Of a stretch of 64,000 nucleotides of DNA, positions 52,455-61,533 are shown in pieces. The first letter of the stretch is position 1; each line of letters starts with the position of its first letter. Both the position numbers and the translations under genes were made by a program. The notes under the pieces were generated by a model that saw only the letters and a list, made by a program, of their open reading frames with translations, searched no databases and had not been told where the DNA came from. The stretch is from Sphingomonas sp. Leaf357 (GTDB taxonomy: Bacteria; Pseudomonadota; Alphaproteobacteria; Sphingomonadales; Sphingomonadaceae): contig NZ_LMPM01000002.1 of the NCBI RefSeq assembly GCF_001423845.1, forward strand, positions 558,001 through 622,000, in the 5' to 3' direction.

Positions 52455-54227
52455 TCATCGCTCCCCGAAGAGGTCGCGCTGCGCCTTTTCCAGTTCTTCG
52501 GCGTAGCGTCGACGCACGAACGATTCTGACAGGATGCCGAGCACTCGCCGGTCATCGTCGAGGACGGCGAGTTCGTCCGCTCCCGATGCGTCGAAGCGGC
52601 GCATGATCTCTGCAATGTCCAACGTCGGGATCAACGCGGCGTCGGTGTTGATCGCGAGCGGACCAACAGGCGACTGGGGATCCAGGTTCTCGGCATAGGC
52701 CGCCGGCGTCTGGACGATGCCCGCATAGTGATCATCTCCGTCGACTAGGACAGTCCGGCTAGTCGCCCCGAGCGGTACGCGACGCCTGAACTCGGCGATC
52801 GTGGTCGCCGCGGGCAACGCCTTGGTTTCGCGACGCATCATCCGACCAGCGGTCAGCGTCTTGACCCAGCCGACGTCGCGCGCACTCTTGATCGTCTCGC
52901 CGCGCAGATGGAGGCGCCAGGTCGAGAAGCTGTAGCCGAACGTCTCGCGGACGATCGTCGACGACACCAGAGCCGCCGCCAGCACCGCGCCCGTCAGCGC
53001 GAAATCGTGCGTCGCCTCCAGCACCAGCATCGCCATCGTCATCGGCCCGCCGACCACCGCCACCGCGAGCGCCGCCATGCCGACCAGCGCGGCGTTGCGT
53101 GGGTCGACAACATCGTGACCGACGATCGCCGCCAGGCTGCCGGCGAACAGATGGCCGACGAGCGTACCCAGGAACAACGACGCGAAGAACAGTCCGCCAC
53201 GAAAGCCGAAGCCGAGCGACACGATCGACGCCGCGCACTTGGCGAGGAAGATCGTCACGATGAACGCCAGCGGTGCACCGAGCGCGAGATCGGCGTGAAG
53301 TGCGCCGTGGCCTGCCGACAGTACTTGCGGCGATACGAGCGCGACCGGGATCAGTAGCAGGCCGCCGATCGCCGGCCGCGCCCATTCCGGCAGCTTCGCG
53401 CGCCGCGACGCGGTCTCTACCAGCGCCACCGCGCGCATCAGAACGATGCCGATCCCCGCACACAGCGCGCCGAGCCCGGCATAGATCAGATAGTGATGCG
53501 TCTCGGTCGGCATCGTTGCGACCGAATCAATGACATAGGGCTGCGTGCCGAGAAGCTGCGCGACCAGCGTGCCGGCAAGGGCCGCCGCGACCACGGGGGC
53601 GAGCGCGGTCGGCGTATAGGCACCGATGACGATCTCGAACGCATAGAACGCGCCGGCCAGCGGTGCGCCGAACGCCGCCGCAATGGCGGCACCCGTCCCG
53701 GCTCCAACCAGATTGCGCAGGTCGGCACGGCGCAGGTTGAAAACGCGACCGGCGACCGATCCGATCGCGCCGCCGAGCTGTGCGTAGGCCGCCTCTAACC
53801 CGACCGAGGCACCAAAGCCGTTGGACAGCATGGTCTGCCCAGAAATCACCAAGCTGTCGGGCACCGACATCCGGCCGCCGTGCAGCGCGTTGGCTTCGAC
53901 CGCATCGACCATCCGCCGCTTGCGCGACCGGGTCGCCCAGGAGAAGGCTGCAAGGACCATTCCGCCGATCGGCAGCACGACGAGCGCGGTCAGCGGCAGC
54001 GCCGGCAACGCACTCAGACGCGCGGCCGACGACAGGCCGAACAGCCCATGCTGCAGCGTCCGCGCGATCGCGCCCTGCAAGACGCTGAACAGCCCCGCCC
54101 CTGCCCCGACGAGCGTCGCCAGCACGATGAATGCCGCCTCGCTCGCGCGGACGCGGCGGCGAATCCATTTCAGGAACGAGAGTACTTGCAAGGTCAGATG
54201 CCTGGCCGGGGATTCGACCCGGCTCAT
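52455..54227 (-). CDS. ClC-family chloride channel/antiporter with CBS domains
   Basis: 590 residues. Membrane domain residues 30-440 with ClC selectivity signatures: SNGFGASVGLEAAYAQLG (includes the gating Glu), GAGTGAAIAAAFGAPLAGAFYAFE and LGFGFRGGLFFASLFLGTLVG. The C-terminal part (about 460-590) is a CBS-domain pair (VDGDDHYAGIVQTP, LDIAEIMRRFDASGADELAVLDDDRRVLGIL). It moves Cl- or other anions, often in exchange for protons. It lies 36 bases after sorB, so it is likely part of the sulfite operon, where it could balance charge or pH or carry an anion linked to sulfite/sulfate. Confidence 0.92.
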   Translation of the reverse strand: MSRVESPARHLTLQVLSFLKWIRRRVRASEAAFIVLATLVGAGAGLFSVLQGAIARTLQHGLFGLSSAARLSALPALPLTALVVLPIGGMVLAAFSWATRSRKRRMVDAVEANALHGGRMSVPDSLVISGQTMLSNGFGASVGLEAAYAQLGGAIGSVAGRVFNLRRADLRNLVGAGTGAAIAAAFGAPLAGAFYAFEIVIGAYTPTALAPVVAAALAGTLVAQLLGTQPYVIDSVATMPTETHHYLIYAGLGALCAGIGIVLMRAVALVETASRRAKLPEWARPAIGGLLLIPVALVSPQVLSAGHGALHADLALGAPLAFIVTIFLAKCAASIVSLGFGFRGGLFFASLFLGTLVGHLFAGSLAAIVGHDVVDPRNAALVGMAALAVAVVGGPMTMAMLVLEATHDFALTGAVLAAALVSSTIVRETFGYSFSTWRLHLRGETIKSARDVGWVKTLTAGRMMRRETKALPAATTIAEFRRRVPLGATSRTVLVDGDDHYAGIVQTPAAYAENLDPQSPVGPLAINTDAALIPTLDIAEIMRRFDASGADELAVLDDDRRVLGILSESFVRRRYAEELEKAQRDLFGER

Positions 54228-54263
54228 CTACGTCGCCGCAGGAGTATCAGGACAGGAATTTCA

Positions 54264-54740
54264 TCAGCCCGACCCGCCCGAGACGTCCGGCGCCATTTTG
54301 GGATCGGGGTCCTGTGCCTTGCCCTTCGCGGCGCCCGGCTGCTTTGCGCTCATGGCGGTCAGGTAAGCGACGATCGCCGGCACATCGGCTGCGGCAACGG
54401 GAGCCTTATAGACCTCACGCATCTTGGTGACCTCCGCGGTCCACTGGTCGGTGGACAGTGGTGGCTGGTTCAGCGCCATGCTCGCCGAATGACACGAGGT
54501 GCAGTTGGCGTTGATGACGTCGGCATGCGGGCCGGCGGGATATTGCCCTTCGTCGCTCGGGAGATCGACCGAGGTGGACACCAGCGAGAAGCCGCGGGCC
54601 GAGACGCTCGGCGGTGACGGCGCGGTCGGAGCGGCAGGCGGCGCGGCGACGCGGCTGTTGGGGGCACCGATCGCGATCAGCGTCACTGCAGCAATGCCGA
54701 CGACCCCGAAGGACAGCGTGCCGATGGAAGGCGGTTTCAT
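54264..54740 (-). CDS. sorB: Cytochrome c subunit of sulfite dehydrogenase
   Basis: 158 residues starting MKPPSIGTLSF, with GAGGAA seven bases upstream. An N-terminal membrane/signal segment (about residues 8-26) is followed by a Pro/Ala linker and one c-type heme site CTSCH (Cys80, Cys83, His84). A distal region VPAIVAYLTAM supplies a Met ligand. It accepts electrons from the Moco subunit encoded 12 bases upstream and passes them to the respiratory chain, as in SorAB of Starkeya. The Gly/Asp/Pro-rich tail (KAQDPDPKMAPDVSGGSG) is unassigned. Confidence 0.85.
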   Translation of the reverse strand: MKPPSIGTLSFGVVGIAAVTLIAIGAPNSRVAAPPAAPTAPSPPSVSARGFSLVSTSVDLPSDEGQYPAGPHADVINANCTSCHSASMALNQPPLSTDQWTAEVTKMREVYKAPVAAADVPAIVAYLTAMSAKQPGAAKGKAQDPDPKMAPDVSGGSG

Positions 54741-54751
54741 GGGTGCGTTCC

Positions 54752-55996
54752 TCAGCCGACGACGATGTTGGTGGTTTCGATGTTGCCGCGCATGAACCCG
54801 CCCGGGTTCCAGATCGGCGTCATCGGCTGCGCGATGCCGGCTGTGTTCCAGCAGCGCGACATCAATCTGGTCGGGCCCGCATGCGTGAGCGGAACCTGCG
54901 CATCCCAGCGGCGGAAACTGTATTTGCCGTGATCCGGGCCAAGCACCGTCTTGTACCAGGTCTTGCCGTTGTCGGTCGACACATCGACCTTGGCGACGCC
55001 GCAATCGCCCCCCATCGCAATGCCGCCCAGCGGGATCGACCGGTCGAACGCGATCGCCTGCCCTTCGTCGAGGCTCGTGACCCAACTGCGCGGAATCATC
55101 TTGTTGATCGGGACGGCCGGGAAATCCTTCTGGCCAGGCCGCACGTTCGCGCCTGGAGTGTCAGGGATCTTGTACGCCTTGGCCATCCAGTAACCGTCGT
55201 CGGGTGCGGCAAGCACCTCGATGTTGTTCAGCATCTTGACCCAATAGGTCGAATACCAGCCGGGTACGATCAGCCGGACCGGGAAGCCGTTGAGGAGCGG
55301 CATCTGTTCGCCGTTCATCCCGAAGGCGAGCATCACTTCGCCGTCGCGTGCGTGGTCGATCGACAATGACTTGGCGAAATCCGGTCCACTCGCGACCACC
55401 GGTTGGTCGAGCGCACCGAACCGCACCGCAACCGCGCCCGGCTTCACCCCGGCGATATCGAGCACGTCACGCAGCCGCACGCCGAGCCATTTGGCATTGC
55501 CCATCGCCCCGTGCCGCCACTGCGCGCCCGCGACGGGCGGCTGGAACAGCGCACGCGAATTACCCGAGCATTGGTTGATCGCCGCCAGCTCGACGCGTGG
55601 CAACTTCAGCAGTTGCGCGAGCGAGATCGACAGCGGCCGCGTGACCGCGCCGTGCACCTTGATCCGGAACGCCTCGACATCGATCGCGGTCGGAATGTCA
55701 GCCCAGTGCCAGCGGACGAAGAACTGGTCGTTCGGCGTGAAGACGTCGCCATTGAACACGCTCATCGGCGTTTCCAGCAAAGGCGGGTGGATACGCTGGA
55801 GGATCATGTTGCCCTTGCCGGGGAACGCACTGGTCATCGGCCGTTCCGATGGGCCACCCGGCAGATGCAGGTCGACCATGCTCTGCGCCAGCGCGGGTGC
55901 GGCGATCAGCGCGCCGCTGCCGATCGCGGCCTCTGCAAGAAAGCGACGGCGGTTAGTCGCCTGCGCCAGTTTCGTATCCAGGCTGTCCACCAGCAT
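54752..55996 (-). CDS. sorA: Molybdopterin sulfite dehydrogenase, catalytic subunit
   Basis: 414 residues with a twin-arginine signal (ATNRRRFLAEAAIGSG). It has the sulfite-oxidase fold: the molybdenum ligand Cys143 in AAINQCSGNSRAL, RWHWADIP, GNAKWLGVRLRDVL, GFPVRLIVPGWYSTYWVKML and a C-terminal dimerisation domain (GGIAMGGDCGVAKVDVSTDNGKTW, YSFRRWDAQVPL). It oxidises sulfite to sulfate in the periplasm. The first ATG is very close to GGGAG, and a GTG two codons further in is better spaced, so the start is uncertain by two residues. Confidence 0.92.
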   Translation of the reverse strand: MLVDSLDTKLAQATNRRRFLAEAAIGSGALIAAPALAQSMVDLHLPGGPSERPMTSAFPGKGNMILQRIHPPLLETPMSVFNGDVFTPNDQFFVRWHWADIPTAIDVEAFRIKVHGAVTRPLSISLAQLLKLPRVELAAINQCSGNSRALFQPPVAGAQWRHGAMGNAKWLGVRLRDVLDIAGVKPGAVAVRFGALDQPVVASGPDFAKSLSIDHARDGEVMLAFGMNGEQMPLLNGFPVRLIVPGWYSTYWVKMLNNIEVLAAPDDGYWMAKAYKIPDTPGANVRPGQKDFPAVPINKMIPRSWVTSLDEGQAIAFDRSIPLGGIAMGGDCGVAKVDVSTDNGKTWYKTVLGPDHGKYSFRRWDAQVPLTHAGPTRLMSRCWNTAGIAQPMTPIWNPGGFMRGNIETTNIVVG

Positions 55997-56102
55997 TCTC
56001 CCGTTATCTCATGATCTGTATGCGCGACCTGTCCGCCGGTCTGCCCGGTACGGGTCGATCGGATGCGCCGGTTCGATCCGGCAGGACGATCAGTTCGGCC
56101 CT

Positions 56103-57254
56103 TTAATTGGCTTGGGCGATGCAGGGCGACACGAACAGGTTTCCGCGCCAGCCACCTGCGACCGTCTTGGCCCCGACCAGTAGCCACATCGCTGCGAGCG
56201 CCACCGTGAGGACGGTGCCGACGATCCCGAAAAAGCCGAGCTGGAGCGTCGTGCCGAGCTTGAAGGTGGCGACAGTGTAGACGCCGAGCGGGAAGGTGTA
56301 GCCCCACCAGCCGAGGTTGAACGGAATGCCCGCGCGCCAGTAGCGGATCGTGATCAGCGTCGCGAGCGCCAGCCACCACAGCCCGAAGCCCCAGAGCAAC
56401 AGCCCGGCGATCGTGCCGATCCCTTGCGCCACCGCGCCGATCTGCCCCAGGCCGTTGGCGGCGAGGATCGCGGGCGCGTCGCTACCGAGCACCAGCATCC
56501 CGAGCGCACCGGTGCCGATCGGACCGAGCGCGAGCCAGCTCGAAGCGGCCATGCTCTCGTGCGGCAGCTTGTGGAGCGCCATCCGCAGGATCAGGATCGC
56601 GAGGATGCCGAACGCGACCGGCACCGAATAGGCCCAGAGGACATACGACGTCGCGAGCACGACGAACTGGTGATGCGCATCCGCCAGATGCGGGGCGAGC
56701 AGGCCGCCGCTTGCGCCTGCGACCTCGGCTGCGACCACCGGCAGCAGCCAGACCGCGGTCATCGCATCAAGACTGTGCTGGTGCCGCGTGAACATAAGAT
56801 ACGGGATCGCCACCCCGCAGGCGAGCGACATCGCGACGTCGATCCACCACAATGTCTCCGCGATCGGGATCACGCCCGCGCCGAACCGCGGCAGGCCGAA
56901 GGCGAGACATCCGTTGATGATCGTCGCGAGGCCCATCGGGATCGTGCCGATGAACATCGACACGGTGTTGTGCCCGAAGATCCGCCGCGCCTCGTGTCCG
57001 AACATCGCCCAGCGCGCGGTGTAGAGCCCGGCGAACAGCGTGAAGAGCGCGATGTTTAAATACCACAGCGCCTCGCCGACCGGGTGCAGCGACGGGCCGA
57101 CGCCCGGCACCTGCGGCAAGGCGAGCGCGAGGATGCCGGTGCCCATGGTTGCGGCGAACCAGTTGGGGGTGAACTGGCGGATCATCTGGCGCGGCGAGTC
57201 GAGCCGGCTGAGGGGCTTCAGGCCATCGAGAACGGGTTTCAAATCGGCGGTCAC
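56103..57254 (-). CDS. TDT/SLAC1-family transporter, probable sulfite exporter
   Basis: 383 residues with about ten membrane helices. Family features are FTPNWFAATMGTGILALAL in helix 1, HNTVSMFIGTIPMGLATIINGCLAF, FVVLATSYVLWAYSVPVAFGILAI, LGPIGTGALGMLVLG and NLGWWGYTFPLGVYTVATFKLG. The tellurite-resistance/dicarboxylate (TDT) family includes TehA, plant SLAC1 and the fungal sulfite pump Ssu1. The gene lies between the LysR regulator (ATGA overlap) and sorA, so sulfite efflux is the best reading. It is the likely detoxifying partner of SorAB. Confidence 0.85.
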   Translation of the reverse strand: MTADLKPVLDGLKPLSRLDSPRQMIRQFTPNWFAATMGTGILALALPQVPGVGPSLHPVGEALWYLNIALFTLFAGLYTARWAMFGHEARRIFGHNTVSMFIGTIPMGLATIINGCLAFGLPRFGAGVIPIAETLWWIDVAMSLACGVAIPYLMFTRHQHSLDAMTAVWLLPVVAAEVAGASGGLLAPHLADAHHQFVVLATSYVLWAYSVPVAFGILAILILRMALHKLPHESMAASSWLALGPIGTGALGMLVLGSDAPAILAANGLGQIGAVAQGIGTIAGLLLWGFGLWWLALATLITIRYWRAGIPFNLGWWGYTFPLGVYTVATFKLGTTLQLGFFGIVGTVLTVALAAMWLLVGAKTVAGGWRGNLFVSPCIAQAN

Positions 57255-58123
57255 TTGCCAGTCTCCTTGATGAGATCGGTCAGCGCATCGGCCGCACGGG
57301 TACGATAGCGCTCTTTGTGACGCAGCGCGTAGAACGGACGCCGCGGCAGGCTGAGCGGCAGATCGTGCAACGTTCCGGCGGCGATCGCAGGTGCGACGAC
57401 ATGCTGCGACAGGACTGCGACGCCTGCGCCGGCCTCGACCGCGCTACGCACCGCCTCGTTCGACGGCAGGGTCAGCGCCACGGTGAGGTCCGACGGATCG
57501 ACGCCGCGCTGGCGCAACACCTCCTCGAACGACGAGCGTGTGCCAGATCCCTGCTCGCGGACGATCCAGCGTGCGGCGCGGATCCAGTCCTCGTCGATCG
57601 TGTCGGCAGCGCGGTCGCTCACCAGCACCATGCGATCGTTCGCAACCGTCCAGTGTGCGAGTGCGGACTCATCGATGACGCCTTCGACGAAACCGAGTTC
57701 GACCGCGCCGTCGAGAACGCGCGCCGCGGCCCCTTCGGTGTTGTCGATCGCCAGTTCGATCGCGATCGCGGGGTAACGCGCATGGAACGCCGCCAGCTGA
57801 CGCGGCAGCCAATAGCCGGCGATCGTCTGGCTCGCGACCAGCCGCAAAGTGCCACGTTCGAGTCCCGCATATTCGGCCAGTGCAAGTTCCGCGCTGGCGG
57901 CACGGCCAAGCACTGCGCGTGCGTCGACCAGAAACATGCGGCCCGCTTCAGACAGTTCGATCCCACGGCCGACCCGGTGGAACAGCGGCACGCCGTGCCG
58001 GGCTTCCAGCGCGGCGATGGCAGCGCTTGCGGCTGACTGCGTCACATTGAGCGCTTCGGCAGCGCGCGTCATGTGCTCGCGCTCAGCGACACCGACGAAA
58101 ATCCTGAGTTGTTCCAGGGTCAT
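57251..58123 (-). CDS. LysR-family regulator of the sulfite operon
   Basis: 290 residues with AAGGAG well placed before the ATG. The helix-turn-helix region reads QLRIFVGVAEREHMTRAAEALNVTQSAASAAIAALE in outline (residues 4-40). The effector domain starts near 90 (GTLRLVASQTIAGYWLPRQLAAFHARYP). It resembles the CysB/CbbR/YeiE branch, some members of which respond to sulfur compounds. It is the first gene of the LysR-TDT-sorA-sorB-ClC operon, with a perfect T-N11-A box 68 bases upstream, so it probably controls its own operon. Confidence 0.9.
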   Translation of the reverse strand: MTLEQLRIFVGVAEREHMTRAAEALNVTQSAASAAIAALEARHGVPLFHRVGRGIELSEAGRMFLVDARAVLGRAASAELALAEYAGLERGTLRLVASQTIAGYWLPRQLAAFHARYPAIAIELAIDNTEGAAARVLDGAVELGFVEGVIDESALAHWTVANDRMVLVSDRAADTIDEDWIRAARWIVREQGSGTRSSFEEVLRQRGVDPSDLTVALTLPSNEAVRSAVEAGAGVAVLSQHVVAPAIAAGTLHDLPLSLPRRPFYALRHKERYRTRAADALTDLIKETGK

Positions 58124-58190
58124 GCCCGATCTCCTTGCCCCAATGATAGGGAAAGGAGATCAATCGCACCAACCAAAGATTACGGTTATT

Positions 58191-58211
58191 CCAATCAGAT
58201 ATACCGATTGG
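58191..58211. promoter_or_regulatory. LysR box CCAAT-N11-ATTGG
   Basis: CCAAT (58191-58195) and ATTGG (58207-58211) form a perfect inverted repeat with exactly 11 bases between them, the T-N11-A arrangement of LysR binding sites. It lies between the malate dehydrogenase stop and the LysR start, in promoter position for the sulfite operon. Confidence 0.7.
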
Positions 58212-59195
58212 TCATTTCAGAATGTCGATTACCGCCTCACGTTCATCGACCAGTTCGGCAATCGTGCGATCGAGCATCGTTCGCTGGAATGGATCGAGGG
58301 TCAGTCCTTCGATACGCGCATACCCACCGCTTTTGCAGTACACCGGCACGCCGCACATCAGCCCTTGCGGGATACCATAGGAGCCATCTGATACCACGCC
58401 CATCGACACCCAATTGTCGCCTGCCCCGTGTACCCAGTCGCGTAGATGATCGATCGCTGCATTTGCGGCCGACGCGGCCGAGGACGCACCGCGTACTTCG
58501 ATGATTGCGGTTCCGCGCTGCGCAACGGTGGGGATCAGTGTCTCGCGGTACCAGACCTCGTCTCCGATACGGTCGGCGAGCTTTTGGCCACCGAGTTCTG
58601 CATTCCCCCAGTCGGCAAACATCGTCGGCGAATGGTTTCCCCAGACGACGAGCTTTGTAATCGCATCGACACCGACACCCGCCTTGGCCGCAAGCTGTCC
58701 CTGCGCGCGGTTGTGATCGAGGCGGATCATCGACGTGATGTTTTCGGCAGGGAAACCCGGTGCGCTTTGCGCAAGGATCCAGGCATTCGTGTTGGCGGGA
58801 TTGCCGACGACCAGGATCTTGGCGTCGCGTTTGGCCACTGCGCCCAGCGCTGCGCCCTGCGTCTTGAAGATCGCCGCGTTGGCAGCGAGCAAATCACGGC
58901 GCTCCATGCCCTTCGAGCGCGGGCGAGACCCGACCAGCATGGCCGCGTCGATGTCCTTGAAGGCTACCATCGGATCATCTGTGATGATCACATCTGCCAG
59001 TAGCGGGAACGCGCAATCTTCCAATTCCATGACCACGCCGCGTACTGCGTCCATCGCCTGCGGCACGTCGAGCAGTTGAAGGATAACGGGCTGGTCCGGT
59101 CCGAACACGTCACCCTGCGCGACCCGGAAGAGCAGCGAATAGCAAATCTGTCCTGCGGCACCGCTGATCGCGATCCTGACGGGGGGCTTGGTCAT
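58212..59195 (-). CDS. mdh: Malate dehydrogenase
   Basis: 327 residues starting [15 protein letters not shown]-binding motif [18 protein letters not shown], then [45 protein letters not shown] and the catalytic His in [13 protein letters not shown]. This is the 325-330-residue group close to cytosolic/chloroplast MDH. Many alphaproteobacteria use the shorter LDH-like MDH, so this may be an extra copy. It interconverts malate and oxaloacetate. The ribosome site is weak. It lies directly upstream of the sulfite operon on the same strand; a functional link is not evident. Confidence 0.9.
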   Translation of the reverse strand: MTKPPVRIAISGAAGQICYSLLFRVAQGDVFGPDQPVILQLLDVPQAMDAVRGVVMELEDCAFPLLADVIITDDPMVAFKDIDAAMLVGSRPRSKGMERRDLLAANAAIFKTQGAALGAVAKRDAKILVVGNPANTNAWILAQSAPGFPAENITSMIRLDHNRAQGQLAAKAGVGVDAITKLVVWGNHSPTMFADWGNAELGGQKLADRIGDEVWYRETLIPTVAQRGTAIIEVRGASSAASAANAAIDHLRDWVHGAGDNWVSMGVVSDGSYGIPQGLMCGVPVYCKSGGYARIEGLTLDPFQRTMLDRTIAELVDEREAVIDILK

Positions 59196-59241
59196 TTCGT
59201 AAAGGGCTTTCGTTGGGAGATTACAGACGGTGTAAGACCGA

Positions 59242-60405
59242 TCAACGCGCCGCCAGGGCAAGCGCCGCATCGCGCCCGGATGGCACCAGATTGGCGAGAC
59301 CTTTTCCTGATCGTACGGCACCGGGAACGTAGATCAGGTTTTGCGCATCCGTACTGATCGGGATCGTCGACGCGGTGGTGTACGTCAGCGTGTCGATCGC
59401 AGCGACTTTATTGGTTCCGGCCAGGCTGGCATAGATCCTCGTACCATCGCCCGACGGCCAAACCGCGGTCGGAGCCGCTTGTAGCGGGACGGTTGTCACA
59501 GCCTCGAGGCTGTCGGTTCTATAGACCTTGATTGCAGGTCGATCGCCGCCAACGCTGACATAGGCAAAGGAATCGTCCGCGCGCTGGGCGAAGTTGACCG
59601 CGTCTGTCGCTGGTCCGGTTTTTATCACTTCGCGTACCGCAAACGGCGGTTTGGCAGCAAAGACCGTGGTCGTGCCGCTCTCGCGGCGTGTCGCCCATAT
59701 CTGTTTGCCATCTGGCGAGACCGCGATTGCTCCCGCACCTGCACCGGTGCTGGCGACGTGTCCGACAATGCGCCGATGCGCGACGTCGACAACCAGGATG
59801 GACGGCTTTGCAGTAAGCGACACAAAGGCATAGCGTCCGTTAGGCGACAGGATGGTCGCGCCCACTCCGCCCTTCGCCGGTATGCGCGTGATCTCCCGCG
59901 CGGTCTTAGGATCCACTACCGCGATGGCATGCTCATGGCCGAGCGAAACCCAGAGTTCGTGCCCGTTGGGTGTGAAAGCGACGGCGGTAGGCGACGTCTC
60001 GAACACGGTCCGGCCTCGTTCCGTGTTCTTGGCCAGATCTACGAGCGTCACGCTTCTCGTGGCTAGTGTAGCTACGGTCCGCCCATCACGCGCCGCAGCC
60101 AGGCGCTGAACGTTCGGGCTGGAAAAGCTGGGCTCAGCCATCCCGCTCTTGGAGAGGTCGATCCATCCCAGTTCGTTGCCCGCTGCAGGATCGATGACAA
60201 CGATCTTCGTCGATGTAGGGTCAGACACATAGATCCGGTCATGGTGGCTGACGTCGATATCAGCCTTCGACCACGGTGCCTGAACCGCATTGATATCGTA
60301 GGCAAAGTCGTCCGCGGCGGGCTCGGCCCAATAGGCCTGAGCGATCGCCGGGACTGGCGCTACGGAGGCCAACATCGCGGCAACCAGAACGATCGCAGCT
60401 TTCAT
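59242..60405 (-). CDS. Exported YVTN-type beta-propeller protein
   Basis: 387 residues with signal peptide [23 protein letters not shown]. Repeated blades of the YVTN/PQQ-like type: [79 protein letters not shown] and [26 protein letters not shown]. The ending [17 protein letters not shown] is nearly the same as in the propeller protein encoded at 61530, so the two are related. It is a periplasmic binding or scaffold protein of unknown role, divergent from the 60650 operon. Confidence 0.82.
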   Translation of the reverse strand: MKAAIVLVAAMLASVAPVPAIAQAYWAEPAADDFAYDINAVQAPWSKADIDVSHHDRIYVSDPTSTKIVVIDPAAGNELGWIDLSKSGMAEPSFSSPNVQRLAAARDGRTVATLATRSVTLVDLAKNTERGRTVFETSPTAVAFTPNGHELWVSLGHEHAIAVVDPKTAREITRIPAKGGVGATILSPNGRYAFVSLTAKPSILVVDVAHRRIVGHVASTGAGAGAIAVSPDGKQIWATRRESGTTTVFAAKPPFAVREVIKTGPATDAVNFAQRADDSFAYVSVGGDRPAIKVYRTDSLEAVTTVPLQAAPTAVWPSGDGTRIYASLAGTNKVAAIDTLTYTTASTIPISTDAQNLIYVPGAVRSGKGLANLVPSGRDAALALAAR

Positions 60406-60499
60406 CGTTTGATCCTTATCGCGGACCCGGCGGGTGATCGTGCCGGTCCGATGCCGCTAGATCGACCGATATGTCCCTCGCGTCCAACGCATGGTCGCG

Positions 60500-60526
60500 A
60501 TGATTTCAATGCGAAATCGCAATCAT
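60500..60526. promoter_or_regulatory. Inverted repeat in the divergent promoter region
   Basis: Outer arms ATGATT (60500-60505) and AATCAT (60521-60526), with an overlapping inner pair GATTTC/GAAATC. It lies in the 244-base gap between the divergent genes at 60405 and 60650 and is a candidate operator. No protein can be assigned to it. Confidence 0.4.
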
Positions 60527-60649
60527 AGATCGGCGACCGTTCTTTTTAAATGATCGGAATGACCGTAGTTATGCGTTGGACCGACCGCCCCGCCGCGATC
60601 ATCTACACCGTCACGCTCGGCATCCATCGAGACGCGCGGAGACTTCCTC

Positions 60650-61129
60650 ATGGCAACACAACCGATCTACGATCTCACTCCCGAGACACTCGTTGCTTCT
60701 AAGCCTGTACGTCGACATCTCGCAATCGTGCCCGATGTGGGCAATTATGACGAGCTGGAAAGGGCCGCTCCAGGCATCGCATCGCGCGGCGTCCATCCTG
60801 CCACGTTGGGACTGCTCGTCGGCGTGTATGCAGCCATGTTGCTGACTTTCTGGACCCTCTTCGCGCGTGATGCAGCTACGGCACTTGTCCTGACGGTCGT
60901 GTCAGTCTTCATGATCCTGTATTTCGCTCTGATCGCAGGCGGCGTCGTACTCGCCGATACTCCCGCCCCCGGCGAGCATCTCCGCTCGTTTCCGGAGTTC
61001 ATCAAGGGCCCGGTCGATATTCTGACGGGCACGATCACAGGGCGCGAAGCGGCTGTACAGATGCTCTTTCTCCCGGCCTGCATGGCCGTGCTAGCAACGA
61101 TCATCGGCATCATCACTCGCGTGTCGTAA
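60650..61129 (+). CDS. Hypothetical membrane protein
   Basis: 159 residues with GGAG upstream of the ATG. A soluble N-terminus of about 47 residues is followed by two close membrane helices (ATLGLLVGVYAAMLLTFWTLF and TALVLTVVSVFMILYFALIAGGVVLA), a polar loop (FPEFIKGPVDILTGTITGRE) and a third helix (MLFLPACMAVLATIIGII). I do not recognise a family. It is the first gene of a probable operon with the DUF305, propeller and sulfite-oxidase-like genes. Confidence 0.7.
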   Translation: MATQPIYDLTPETLVASKPVRRHLAIVPDVGNYDELERAAPGIASRGVHPATLGLLVGVYAAMLLTFWTLFARDAATALVLTVVSVFMILYFALIAGGVVLADTPAPGEHLRSFPEFIKGPVDILTGTITGREAAVQMLFLPACMAVLATIIGIITRVS

Positions 61130-61152
61130 ATGGTATGACTAGGGGCATGACG

Positions 61153-61533
61153 ATGAAATCACGCACGACCTTGCTGATAGCGATAGCCTTGTCCGGATCG
61201 ACGGCCGCTATAGCGCAAACAGACAGCTTCGCGTCCGCTATGGATGCGGCGATGATGCGGATGCACGGCGCGATGATGACCGGTTATTCGAGCGATCCCG
61301 ATCGCGACTTCGCAAGGATGATGATTCCCCATCACCAAGGCGCGATCGACATGGCCGAAGTCGAACTGCGCTATGGCAAGGACGAACGCCTGCGCCGACT
61401 CGCGCAGGGAATCATCGTCGAACAACGCCAGGAAATCGCGGTGATGAAGGGCATCCTATCCGACGACGGCGCGTTGCCACCTCATACTGAACCGACCGCT
61501 ACTGGTCACCCCCATCACGGAGACCGTCCATGA
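61153..61533 (+). CDS. DUF305 family protein, exported
   Basis: 126 residues starting MKSRTTLLIAIALSGS (signal peptide to about AIAQ); AGGGG precedes this ATG, while ATGs at 61135 and 61147 are also in frame. The DUF305 core is FARMMIPHHQGAIDMAEVELRYGKDERLRRLAQGIIVEQRQEIAVMKG in outline, a ferritin-like helical bundle with a His-His pair. Extra Met- and His-rich stretches (MMRMHGAMM, HPHHGD) suggest metal binding, perhaps copper. The next gene overlaps its stop by ATGA. Confidence 0.85.
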   Translation: MKSRTTLLIAIALSGSTAAIAQTDSFASAMDAAMMRMHGAMMTGYSSDPDRDFARMMIPHHQGAIDMAEVELRYGKDERLRRLAQGIIVEQRQEIAVMKGILSDDGALPPHTEPTATGHPHHGDRP

